In this document: positions 12,101-25,500 of the stretch, one piece after another | Position numbering within the stretch: the stretch's first letter is position 1 | Layout of the letters: each line of letters opens with the position of its first letter | Origin: Undaria pinnatifida | Taxonomy: Eukaryota; Sar; Phaeophyceae; Laminariales; Alariaceae | Length of the DNA: 64,000 nt | Assembly (NCBI GenBank): GCA_012845835.1 | Contig: JABAKD010000027.1 | Span: 15,038,073-15,102,072, forward strand | Reading direction: 5' to 3' | Notes under the pieces: model-generated | Database searches by the model: none | Told to the model about the DNA's origin: nothing | What the model saw: the letters and a program-made list of their open reading frames with translations, nothing else | Position numbers and translations under genes: made by a program

Positions 12101-15100
12101 TGTGTTCCTCAAAAGGTAGAAACAAATAAATGCCAATCGAATGGTTACTAATTATGTTCCCCATGAGTCGCCTTGACCGATTGATCAAGCGCTGCTTGTG
12201 CCACGGTCACAATTCCGCTAGCGTAGCTGTCGCTAGGACCTTTCACAGCAGGATAACAGCAAATGTCAACTCATGTGCTGTGTTTAAACTCGGTCGTATA
12301 ACCTCGTCGTAAAACCTCGGTCGTATAACCTGGTCGTAAAACCTCGGTCGTATAGCCTCGGTCGTATAGCCTCGGTCGTATAGCCTCGGTCGTATAGCCT
12401 CGGTCGTATAGCCTCGGTCGTATAGCCTCGGTCGTATAACCTCCGCCGTAAACGCTCGACTACTATCGGTCAAATAACCTTGTTGCATAACCTCGGTCGT
12501 AAAACGTCGTCGTATAACCTTGTCGTATAACCTCGGTCGAATAACCTCGGTCATAGAACCTCGGTTGCAGAATCTCGGTCGCAGAACCCGGTCTAAGTCA
12601 CCTTCAAAAGGGTCCCTACTGTTGGCGCGGTATGAATAACAATAAAAATAAAACTCCCATAATTCCTCTTTACAAAAAAAATAACCACCGCGCGTACCTC
12701 CACCATGTGCTCCCATATGTCGGTGGTGAGCTTGTTGAAGTGTCTGCTGGCGAGGCTGAAGATGCAAAGCCCCACCGCGGCAAGACTGAACGCCAACACC
12801 GCAACCTGTATCGGACCGGCCACCCACAACGACGTGAACACGGAAAAACGTGCACCGTTTGAAAACGAAAGCCGCTTCGCCTTAGTTCGTAGTAGTTGGC
12901 GTTCTTTTCGTGATTATCTGGGAGCCGTTCGACAAAAGCAATTATGTGTGCAACACACTCGTTCAAAAAATAAAAATCGAGTCTGGCCCAGCAGTCCGGT
13001 TTCTTAGTAGGGGTTAGCACAATGTCGTATATTCCCTAGATCAGGTGACGCGAGGCGGCATCTGTAACGCGATACAACACCCGTGACACGACACGCGGCA
13101 CCCATCACGGGTGTTCACGCGATACATAAGGCGACCAGGCTCACGCCAGCTACTACGGTAGCAAAATTGTTTTAGGGTAGTTGGGGCGTTTTTCGAGCAT
13201 GTACGTAGCGTAACTGGGCTTTCTTCCGAGCACGACGAGCACACTTGGGTGACAAGATTGTCACATTTTTTCTTATACTCCGACGTATGCGCCTTACCCA
13301 GCAAAAAGGCGTAAAACACGAGAAGAAAAAGCAGACTGGATACGAGCCTAGATGCGACACCAAAACCATACCTGAGGCCACGTGAAGCTGAGCTGCAAGA
13401 AATGTCTAGCTGTGATGTCCTGCATGACAATCAGCCCCAGGAACGACAGGAAGCCAAGAACGACCGACATTCCGACCTGAAAAAAAACGCATCGTATTAA
13501 ACAAAAAAAAACGAAACGGAAAACGAAAATGAAAACGAGAACGAAAAACGAAAACGAAAAAAAACATGAGGAAAAAAAAAGACCAAAAACTGAGCCGTAG
13601 TAAACGTTGGGCGATGATGTCCTGCAGACGACCAGCCCCAGGGACGATAGGAAACCAACGACGACCGACAGCCGCACCCGTAAAAAATAACACATAGCAC
13701 TCACATCAACAAAATAAACGACAAACGAACAGCGAAAAGCAACGCAAAAAACACACAAGCACAACGCGATTGGGTATCGTTACAAAAAAAGACAAAAGCG
13801 AAAGCGAAAACGAAACGCAAAGCAACGCAAAAGGCAAAAAGCAAAAAGCAAAACACACCTCAGAAAGACAAGAAAATAAGAAGAAAAATAACAGAAACTG
13901 CAACGCAAACAGAAAGGAGAAAACACGAAAAAATAAAATCAAGAACAAGAACAGAGCTAGCAAGTAAATAAGAGAGGTGATCGAGAAGACAGAACACGAC
14001 AACCTCATGAGCATGATACCACCACATGAAAACTGAAAAACTATTACGCCGCTAAGGCAGCACCTTTGGATCACATAACCCCCTCCCTCCCCCTCGAATA
14101 CCCACCTGCCGCTTTTCCCTGCAAAGCCTTTGCCGTCCCCCCTTTGATGACATGCGCTATCTTGCGCTGTCCGCGGGAGGACGGACAGCAGCAATCTTAA
14201 TACTAGCGAAGCGAGTTGCTAAATTACACGACCGCCCAAAGTGTAAAGAGAAGCTGGAGATCCGCACCGTCCGACCGACAATCTTTGAAAATTAGTTCTT
14301 ACATTTTTTCAATGTGTGTTATTTACATTAACATTAAACTTATAGTTCCACCCATCTACATAAGCACAGCCAGACTCACCGATGCCTCCTAGAGAGACGA
14401 GGTCTGTTACTGCTGTGGTCACAAACTACGAGACGGAGACACATTGCAAATACAGCAAGGTGATTTGGCCATGCAACGCCAACTGCAAAGAGCACGCGGG
14501 CAAAAAAGAGCAAAAAATGCCTTCCACCAACGCAAAACACTGGTCGACAGTTACAAAAAAAAGCGCGAGTTCCTATCATAATACATTTGCGCGCGCCCAC
14601 CCTCTCTTTCGGACTACGTACCGGTATTACATATCAGGTACCAGGGATGCCGCCGCGAAACTCAGCGCCTGGGGCTAAGCGAGAACTCTTAATCACCGTC
14701 CCTTCGAGAACTCCTACAACGGCGAGCGCTACCCTGCACCAGGTATTACCTGCGTGTTGGCGTACAAGAGAGCGGTGCAATCCGCTTCAGACCTCGCATT
14801 GAGGCAGCCGATACACTCGAACGCCAGGTACATCTGTCACGGCGCAAGCGAACCAAAGCGGCACGGACCACACAAAAGGATGCACAAACGCGACACAGGC
14901 AGAGGCCACCACGGACCAAAAGTTAAGGACAACCCCATCGCTGCCGACACCCTCAACTCTAATACCTCTGAAGAAATGAGCCTACACATATTTCAAGTAT
15001 TTTCTACACCCCAAAAGGTGAGGGGTACAGTTGAAATAACAGGGTTAGAACAATATCACATGAATCTCCGAGGTTACGGCAGAGGGGATACCCCCATTTT

Positions 15101-18100
15101 CACAACTGGGTTTGTGGAGACACTCGCACGAGTGAGGTTCCACCTCCCGCACGAAACTATTCTAGGCGGGGTTTTCTAAGGCGCAGCGTATCTTTCCATT
15201 CCATTGCGGATTCATAACGCCAACTAAAACAGCACGGAAGCTTAACTCATTTCCAACCCCCAAAAATGGTCCTAGTATAAATCCAAGCGTTGTGTCCCCA
15301 TGTCGGGAGTGCGGTGCTAAATGGGTTAAGACCGGAAAGGAACAGGGGGGTCACTCGCGCGAGTGACCCACAGCCACTGCAAAAACAAAGGGCCCGGAAG
15401 TGAACTCTCTACATTAGCCTTCGTCTAAACAGAGCATAACCGGAACAGAGGTCAACACCACACACCTCAAGGTGACATAAATGGGGCTGATGCGTGCTAC
15501 GATAGAGGTGCACCACTTTTTTTCTGAGGTTCCTCAGTTTGGGAGCTCAAGACCTTCCCCAAAAACTGATTTGGAGAAAAATTAAGCTGCTACCGGACGA
15601 TAATTCCCATGGCTTAGGTACACGACGAGAATCAAGCAAAAAAAATGGCGTATTTACGATTTTGGGTTAAGAAGCCCCGTCATTCAGAAACTATTTCTTC
15701 AGACAAGTGCTACCTCTATTGTGGCATGAGTCGTAATCGAAAATGAGACATGACCTCAAACTGGACTAGGGCTCAAAATAAGACAACGCCAAATTATATA
15801 CACAATATGTATATAGTATCGCACCGCAGTGCCATGTTTAGCACGGGGGAGGGGTACTCATAACCATGCATGGCCGTAGTCTTAACGTGATCTTGAGACA
15901 TTAAACTCTCGCATCCCTAAAACGCCGGAACGGAGTACGTCGGAGTTTCACCGACCATGCAAGAAACTGTTTGTACCAAGCGCGAAGCTCCGTATTTATT
16001 GGGGGACGGGCACACAAGGGGTCAAATCGCGGTTTCCAAATACACTAACCGCACACCAGGTAGTTACTTATATGGGAACTCCTCCAAGGGACGTTTTTCT
16101 TCCTGTGCTCACCAAGACCATGAGGAGCACCGAAGAGCGAAGGAAAATCTTCATCGCCTCCCTCACCAGCGCCAGGTGGTCCGAAAACTTGCGATGCAGC
16201 CCAAGCTTCAACGCCTGCCGTGTACGCGCAGTCAAAGCGAGCGGGTAGAGTTGTTGTTGTTGCAAGCGTACACCGTTTGGTCCAGGCCTATTCATGGGAA
16301 CACTAAACATACACAACACACCACAACAACAAAAAAGACCACTACGATAGTGGAACACAAAGCACTTATCCGAGCGCTCCCTCGCAAAGCATTATGAATA
16401 GTCCAAAGCAGTGCCGCGATGTAGGACGACTTAAAACACGCCGTAAAAGGGCACGGAAACCCTTTTAAACCTACTACTACAGTAAATTTCGGGGACAACA
16501 TGCATCGACAACGTCGTCAAAACTCATCTCTGCAAGCCGAGTATGATGTTTCGATCGCGCGTGCTAATGGATGCACATGACCCCATAAAGAACATAGATC
16601 GGTGAATGCCGTGGGTTAACAGGACTATTTAACCAAGACGGTCAGATAGACGATGTAGAGCTTTAGTACTGTCTGGCATTCGGGAAAACCTGTCTGTAAC
16701 ATCACTCACCTGGATACCGTAGAAGAGGCAAGGGTAGACGGCGAAGAAGGCAGTGAGCGTGTAGCCAGCTTGGGTCCAGTTCCTGCACGTTCATTACACC
16801 GACCACCGCAATTTGCCGTTGGACCATTAAAGCACACCGGCATATACCAGAGTATATCCAGAGTAATATAACACGGTATTATAGCAGCACAATGGTATAC
16901 CCCAGGGTACTAAAACAAAATCAAGATGCCGGTGTATACCAGTGCACCCTACTATTAATACTGACAGTAGGAATGTCGGATTTCCTACGTAAAACGAAAA
17001 AAAAATCCAAACGAACGCGATCGTGATTTGATGGGTTGATACATACCTAACGCTGACCCAGAGCAGAACCGATATCGCTTCCGTGCAGGCGTGGAGCAGC
17101 AGATGGACTGCTTCTATGGTTGACGTGGGGTGCTCGATCGAGATCAGCCAATGAGAGCACACCGAGGCGAACGAGACGCCCACGACGGCCGTCGCGTACC
17201 CTCTGCGAGAAAACACCCATAAATAAAACACCAACAACAATGCAAACCCGATGGGGTTTCGGCGACGGGAGCGGGCATGAGGGCGAAGACACACCAAACA
17301 CGTAAAACGTAACACCAAAACTGGAAGCTCGATGGGGTTTGGACGACGTGAGCTGGGATGCGACCGCGGGTATACAAGACTCGCAAAACATAACGACAAC
17401 GGCAATAGAAAGCCGGAGGGATTTTGGCGATAGGGACAGGTTCCAGGTAGGGGGCGGGGGTACACAATGGACACGAAGCCAGGTGGAGATGAGAACGCGT
17501 GGGAGAGGGCGAGAACCGAGATAACGACGCCGCACGTGAAGCACGCGTGATATCGGTTAGCGTATCCACGTAACAGGGGACAAATCAATTGAAACTAGAG
17601 TAGAATACATGCTACAGTAGTATAAAATATAGAAGTTTTGCTAGAGAGAAAACATAACGTGCTAAGTGCGCGTACGACAATACAATAAAATCGGGTGCCT
17701 GATCAATCTTTTTGGAGCTCCTGAGGGGAAAAGCGACAACAAAAAATGACGCATAAAGCATCTGTCACTGCTTGATTGGGGGACGAGAGATTTGGTGTCC
17801 GACCCGCAATGGATGGCTCAACGGCTGTGCTTTTTCGCACAGGAACTTAGCGTTATAATTTCCTGGGCATAGGACAGGCTCCAATAACTCTGGAGTCGAA
17901 GAATACCTTTCAGGAAGAAATAAAACAAAACCTAAACGACTCACGTAACTGCTGCAAGTCTCGAACCTGGCAACAAGCAAAAGTGAAATAAATAAGCGTT
18001 CGTGCGTATCGGATACATATATACGTGCACGACCTGAAATGGTACGAGTACCACAGCGCGGCTTTCCTCTCGCACCTCTTAATGCCGCCCGCGGCGACTC

Positions 18101-19485
18101 CGAGCATGACAGCGAAGTAGACGACGGTGGCCGAGAAGTAGAGTAGACGGAAGACGGGGAGGTTGTTCTGGGTGTTGCGCTGGTCCAACCAAAACGCGAA
18201 CGAGGTCCAGCACGAGCAGCAGCACCTGGCGACGAAACCAAACGCAACCATGAAACAAAACGAAACAACACCACACAGCACAACACAACTGCACTACAAA
18301 ACACAACACAGAACCTAGCACAGCACATCACACCACAGTACGCACAACACAACAAACCACTACCTGGTACCATACACATATACAAAACAACACAGAAACA
18401 ACAGAACAACGCAAACCCACAAAACAAAAGTACCTCATACGACACTGTTTTCGACGTTCAGCGTGGTACAATCCACAAACAATGCAGGAACGGCCAGCGC
18501 GTCATAACTGCTATTGTCCTCCCCCGCCTCCCTCATCCACCTGCTCTCGTAATCCTTCTCCTCTACCGCGGCGTCATCTGCTTCCGCCCAGACATCTTCC
18601 CCACTGCCACAACCACACACACCGTGCACAACACAACAGAACAGAACATAACACAACAAATACAAAACAAAAACAAAACAAGACAAGACAGCACAGCCAG
18701 TACGCTCCTGCTCCGCTCACCTACTCTCGTAATCCTTCTCCTCCACCGCCCCGTCATCTCCATCCGCCCAGACATCATCCCCACTACCATCACCACCACT
18801 AACACCATCCTCTCCCGCTCCCGTCGCCGGAGGTATCGGGCGCATAATGTCCGTCGCGCCTTTCGCACCACTGCCACCGGGGGTGGTAGCGACAGCGACA
18901 TTTCCTCCGTCTCCGTTTGCGTCGCTTGTCTCGCCGGTGCTGCGCGTACCGTTGCTTTTGAAGCCTCTGCCGGCGGGGCTCTTGTCTCGACCGAACACCT
19001 CCCCGTTAGGCCCACGGGTTGGGCTCGGCCTGGCAGGGCTGAAGAGTATAAACGGTAGAGACGTAACAGCAAAAGCAGACGCAGGAAAATCATTGTAATC
19101 ATCAACATCGTGATTATTATCATTATAACGCCGAAAAACGGTGGGCACAGCACAGCAGCAGCAACAGCAATCTCGTCTCATCATCATCACCATCATCATC
19201 GTCGCCATAATCTTTATCCTCATCGTCGTCATTGTCACCATCACCATCACCATCATCATCATCACCATCATCATCACCGATATCATCAACACCGGTATCA
19301 TCAACATCGACATAATCGTTATTACCATCATCAACAATGTCATCACCACCACCATAGTCGTCGAAAACACCAGCACCAGCACCAGCACCAGCAACAACAA
19401 CGACCACGACCACGACAACGACAGCAACAGCGACAGCGACAGCGACAACAACGACAACGACAACGGCAACGGCAACGGCAACGAC

Positions 19486-19518
<33 letters not shown>

Positions 19519-22500
19519 GACAACAACAACGACAACAATAATACTACCACCACCAACGACAACGACAACGACAGCAACATCGTCGACGAAGACGACGACG
19601 ACGAGCTAATGGTGAATATCAATCGTTTATCATGAACATGTTTGAAAGTCTTAAATCGTTGCCCAACAATGAAAATTGTTCATCAAATGCATACTCGTTT
19701 TACCGCAATAGAAAAACGCTCGCAAAAAGTATCCAACACGGTGGCAAAAAAAGATCGGACCCACGGTTACTAGAGTGCGCCGACGACAACCGGCAGCCCT
19801 AAAGAAGCGTTATCTACCAATAAGGGCGAGAGAAACCACAGCTATCTACACTTCATTGTCCCAATACCTCTACCCATCTCTCTATGCCTCTTCCTATACA
19901 GCTGTCCTTATCATATTATGCCATCGCCATAATCTAGTCGCTGGCCACAGGACAGCCTCTGATAACTTTGGAGCGGAAGAATATCCCGGAAAAAAAATAC
20001 ATACTATCCACCTCTGACTCTGTCCGCATGTTTGCTTGTCGCTCTCTTTGTCTGCCTGTCTCTCTCGGTACGTCTATCTGCCTGTTCCTATATCTTTATC
20101 TGAGTCGTGATGGCTGTCTGCTTAACTCCGTCCCTCTCCATGGACGGTTGTGCTACACACCAGGTATGCTATGATACGACGTGGATACCTGTTGCTGTGG
20201 CCAGCCGCCCGATTTCCCTTCCTTCGCGATGCCGCCATGGCAAGCGCCAGGTCGTTTGTAGCTTCATCCAGGCCTGGAATTTTGTTTGCAGGCGAGAAAA
20301 TTAAACGAAATAAAGTTAAAATAAAGCAAATACTACCTTCAGTTCGGAATAAGCTAACCAACAAAGAGGGAGGTGAACGAACCATGCTGAACCAAATCAA
20401 ACCAGGCCAAACCACACCAAACTAGACTAAACCAAAACAAAACGGAATAAAACAAACCAACGCCTACCAAGCCAAGCCAAACCAAACAAGACAAACATCC
20501 GCACCTCTGTCATCACCAAAAGTGTTACCAATATCACCGTTACCCCCACCATCACCACCACCACCACCATCATCATCACCACAGGCATCACCGCAAGCAC
20601 CACCAAAACCCCCACAACTAGCACGTTCCTTACTACACCGCCACCACCACGCCCACAACCACGAGCACGATCCCCACAGCGACCATCACTACCACCGCCA
20701 ATACCAATACAAGAACGCGTCAAGTTTCGTACCCACGGGGATGCGCGTTGGAGTCATGTTCGTGGTTGACACCACGTCGACCTCCCCATCGGCCTCTCTT
20801 TGGCTCACCAGCTCCGCCAGAGCCTTCGCCTGGACAAACCAAGCGACCAAGAAAGCGCGTAAGCGAAGCGACTGAGAGCTGATGACATAAAACAGTATAC
20901 AAACAGCAGTAAGCAAGGTATACCCCAAAAAAACTACAGCAAAGCATGCAAAAAACACAAAACACACATAAAAAACGAATTACAAACACATTTCGCGGCG
21001 CCTCTGGCGTACCCGTACGGAACAGACAGCCGGCGTGCAGTGCTCCATGAGGCGACACACCACAATCGACACGAACATCGACGCCTATACTAACCCTTGA
21101 AAACACACGTAAAACACACACAACAAAACACAAAAACACAACGCACACAACACTCACAACACACAAAAAACGCAATACACACAAAACACACAAAAAATAC
21201 AAAACACACAAAGCACAAGAAACACACACAAAACTCTTTTTTTTCGCCGCCTTTGACGTACCCGTACGGAATCGACGACCGGCGTGAGGTGCGCCATGAG
21301 GAGACACACGACGATCCACAGGAACATCGTCGCCCACTCCAACCCCTGTCGAATCTCTCCGATTTCCGTCACCCCATCCTCGCGGTTGGCCAAGAAGTAC
21401 AGCGACACGAGGCCGGAGATCACCGAGAATATCACCACCAAAATCTGCGTCATTTTGGATAGACGCAGCTTACGTTACACATGTACCACTTGACGTTACG
21501 AAAACATATGGGCGTTATGAAAACACATGGAAGTGTGGTGAGCTCAAGCTTTCATTTCCTCATCCGTGGGAGGCCGAAGCAAAAAAAAAAAACATGGACC
21601 TTTTGGGTGTCATACTCACGCTGCATACCAGGGTACCACCCTGTACGGAAAATGCAAGGACTGTTTTGAGTATTCACACGCCATTGGTAAACAACGATAC
21701 TGTCTCGCTGGTGGATACTGGTGACAGTCAACCCCACCCACCCCAACCCAACCTCGGCCTGACCCATTTAGCCCCGCACTCCCGACACGGGGACAAAACA
21801 CTTAGAGTTAGACTACGAATATTGTAGGAGTTGGAAATAACCCTGCTGGCACACACTGCTTTGCTGTTGTACTGGTGCTGCTGTCCTAGTAATCACAGTA
21901 TGTATATACAAGGGATCCGTATGGGTGCCAGCGTTCGCCGGCACCCATGCTCCGGGTAGGGCAGGGCAGCACTTCGACGTGTTCGATTCAATCTTCGATA
22001 GAGAGTAAAAACCGTTACCACACAAACACATAGCCTACGCGTGTAGAACGTAAAGAAATGCCAAGAGATCGATATCGACTAACAGTGGACTACTTACTAC
22101 TTCTGTCGTATCCTCCGCTTCTCCGTTTCTTGCGTAAATCCGATTCCGAGCTTCCCCATATATATTTCGATCGGATAAATCCGAGCGCACGCAGACTGAC
22201 CCTCTATTCTGGCCACGAAGAGACGTTTCGTGTGCGTTTCTTGACGTTTCGACTCAACCAAGCATCCAGGGCCAGCAGAGGGATGGCCAAATGTTTGCTG
22301 CATGTTCTCTACGTACCAACTGACAGAGGCGCGCACTGAGCCAGCTTCTGCTACTACATGCATGATACCATAATATAATACGCGCGATCGGAGTATCGCA
22401 CACAGCTTGCAAAGATGAGTTTCGACAAAAGCTTCGATCTCACTTCAGCTAGCTGCTGAAGTGTGTTTTATTTATGATAATATCTAGATCCGAGGCTCCC

Positions 22501-25500
22501 TCGCAGACCGACTGTGTCTCCGTGTGTATAGTGATCGTGGAGAGACTTGCTGACGGTATTCTAGGCGTGAAACACGGTGTCGCTGCCTTCGTCATTCAAT
22601 TACTCGAATGATATTATAATGATGCTGCTACTTGCTGCTGTAGACCACTCTCTTCTGGTCGATGGAATAATAGTAGTACGCGATAGTACTGAACAAATAA
22701 TTTGGGGGTTGAGAATTTCAGGCTCGATCGAGTCATAGACGAAAATATAAGCGCGAACGATCTTCCGTAAATTTTGTGCAACTACTGTATATTGTGAAAC
22801 ATAGATGTACCACGCAGCTTGCAAAGTTGAGTTTCAACCATTCAATCGGTTGTACTGACAGCTGACGTTTTTCAATTTTTATCAAAAAAACATAAAATTC
22901 CTGGTATGGCCTTGTTGTCTGATTGCTGGTCGCTCATTGGCCGGGGATCGTAAATAAAGTAACCGTCATCTGGGGACGATAGGGTCAATTCCCAGAATCA
23001 TAATCGATTCACATATATACAACTCCAACAACCCGGGAACGAACACGGATATATCACCAGGAGTGATACCTCCCCGCACAGTGTGGAAATTTCCAATGCC
23101 ACCGACCGGCCGATCTCTAATTGGCTGGGGTTCGTATACTGTTGAGCCAGCTCCACCCGGAGACGATAGGCTCCCATCCCCGGTCCAGGGGTCATTCCAT
23201 ATATCTAAAAATTACACAAGCGGGGGAAGAACACCGAGTTCTCTCGGGTCGACACCGCCCCCCACGGTGTGGAAACCCCAGGTTCCGTTGGCTAAAATCG
23301 TTGATTGGTTCGAGCTCCACAGCGGCCCCCCACCCTAGTAGGAGGATGATAGAAGCTCACCAATCGATAGGGGGCAGTTCGTTCCCGTCGCATGAGATAG
23401 GGCCCCATACTCGGTTCATAAACCCTCCGAAAAGCTCTACAGCCCAGCAACGCGGGAACTATAACGATGATCTCCCGGGTCGATATACCTCCCCGTACGG
23501 CGTGTCAACCCCGACTCCATTGGCTTATTTCTCGTGATTGGCTGGTAGGCTTTGACCCAATGAGCTCACAATTACTTCGACCGAGTCGGGTTTTCTCGAA
23601 TACCTCTCGCATACGGCAAACACTTGCAATGCGAGCGCAGTTCAATGAGCTATTTGCATGATGGGTCGCACAAAAAAACGATTTTGAGCCTATATCAGGT
23701 TGGCGTGCCGAGCAAGCACGCTCGAAATGAGGATGAGAAATACTTGAACAGCAACAACAGCACCAAACGCAATATAAATGGACGAATCAGAGCCATTTGT
23801 ATGCAGGATTCAGGCCCCCCCGGTTATAAGCACAACTAATTTCAAACAAAAATGAATGGGGTGTTCAAAGAAAAACGACATAATAATATGTGGAACCAAG
23901 ACTGACACGACTCGAGCTTAACAACCAACCGTGGAAAAAAAGCCTGAAATAGGGCAAAACAGTGCGTATTTGACTCACTGGCAAAATGGTCGAATAATCA
24001 TGGAATACTTGCTGTGCCAGAATAATTACCTCTTTGTCGCGTATGCGGCATCGAAAAAAATCGCTGGAAATTCCCATTTCATTCGCTTATTGGGTCAGAA
24101 ACCTAAGCTCGCTAATATTTTCGCGGGTTTTCTTGCATGCTACTCGCGTAGGGCGAAAAATTGCCATGCGACCGCAACCGCAAATCGTACCAAACGCTCG
24201 ACCTCGGCATGAATCTAGATGCAGTTGGTGCCCAGAGCGTCACGATAAAGCCATTCGGGATCATAAGAAGAGCGGTCAAATCGTCATGTCCAGGCATACT
24301 AACAGCCATATATATATTGCCCACAACAGACACGAGCAATGAGCGCCTGCTTCGATTTGACACAGGGTGATCTTGAATCGAAATATAATACCCCTTTTCT
24401 TTCTTCTAGCTGTATTTTCTATTATTTTCTTCTTTCCAACTGACATGCGTCTGACGTGCGTATGCGCAGTGATAGGTACCACGAGATGTTTGTGCAGAAG
24501 ATGCCTATTTTCATGATACTGTTATATCGTCGATTGCTGTGGCGCACAGGACATGTTGTCAAGAAGATCCCTATTACTCTGTATCATCGGTTAATTCCTG
24601 GCGAACACGACGACATGACAATTTCATGAAGATTCCTATATTTTACCATACTGTCATCACTTTATTGCTGGCGCACACGATGTATTGACCAGCAACAACA
24701 GTAGCCAGCGCAATTCTTGCAACCACACAACAAAGGGTTCGGAACACTTCTACCTTGATAATCACACCTACCTTTAGAAGTGCATCCACGTTTCGTTTGG
24801 GGGGATAACATGGAATTAGTGTGGGATATTGATTATGCGGTCCTGAAATGGATGATGGATCGTGGACCAATATATACGGAACGACTCTTTGGAGCGGCGA
24901 TGAAAAAAACTGACAAAACATTGTTTCTCGTACTGCGATTCCTGAAAACGACCCCGTTCGTTGTGTTTGTTTTTTAATTTTTTTCATGGTCTGGCCTATT
25001 TTTTGTTGTGTTCTCGTACCCGGTACGCTAGCATTTCACTTGCTTTATACCTTGATGGATTGCGATTGTGTGGTTTACTCTGTCTCAGTCTGTGACCACA
25101 TAAAAATAAGTTGTATCTCTCTAGGATGAAGAATCAGCACGGACACTGGGTGTAATGATGTTGGGTAGGGAACGGCCCCCGTCGATGACAACGAACGCTC
25201 GAACAAACATATGTAACCTTTAAATCCTAAAGTGTGTTTTCACCCTGCCTACCCTGGTGATCACGACTATGGTCGTCTATGGTCGTCTTGTTATGCAATT
25301 CGTCGTACTACTTGCTGTAGTACTCTAGAATCAAGACAAAGCCCAGACAGAAACAATTGTTCATGACATGGGACGGTACGCCTCGGTACGTACCGTACCG
25401 AACACACCCTTGAAACAATGTCTTGCCGTTTTGTTATCAACCTCTCCATACGCATGTACATCAACATCCGTAAAATAACTGGAGAATTCCAGTCAAAATA

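Noticed and set aside
12243-12827. Minus-strand open frame of 194 codons rich in Arg/Tyr
   Set aside because: Mostly a translation of the 14-bp minisatellite; only the exon 30 portion, in another frame, is coding.
13706-14194. Hydrophobic 162-codon minus-strand frame that looks like a membrane protein
   Set aside because: Phe/Leu/Ser runs come from an AAAACGAAA-type intronic repeat read on the T-rich strand; only the small exon 28 candidate fits the gene.
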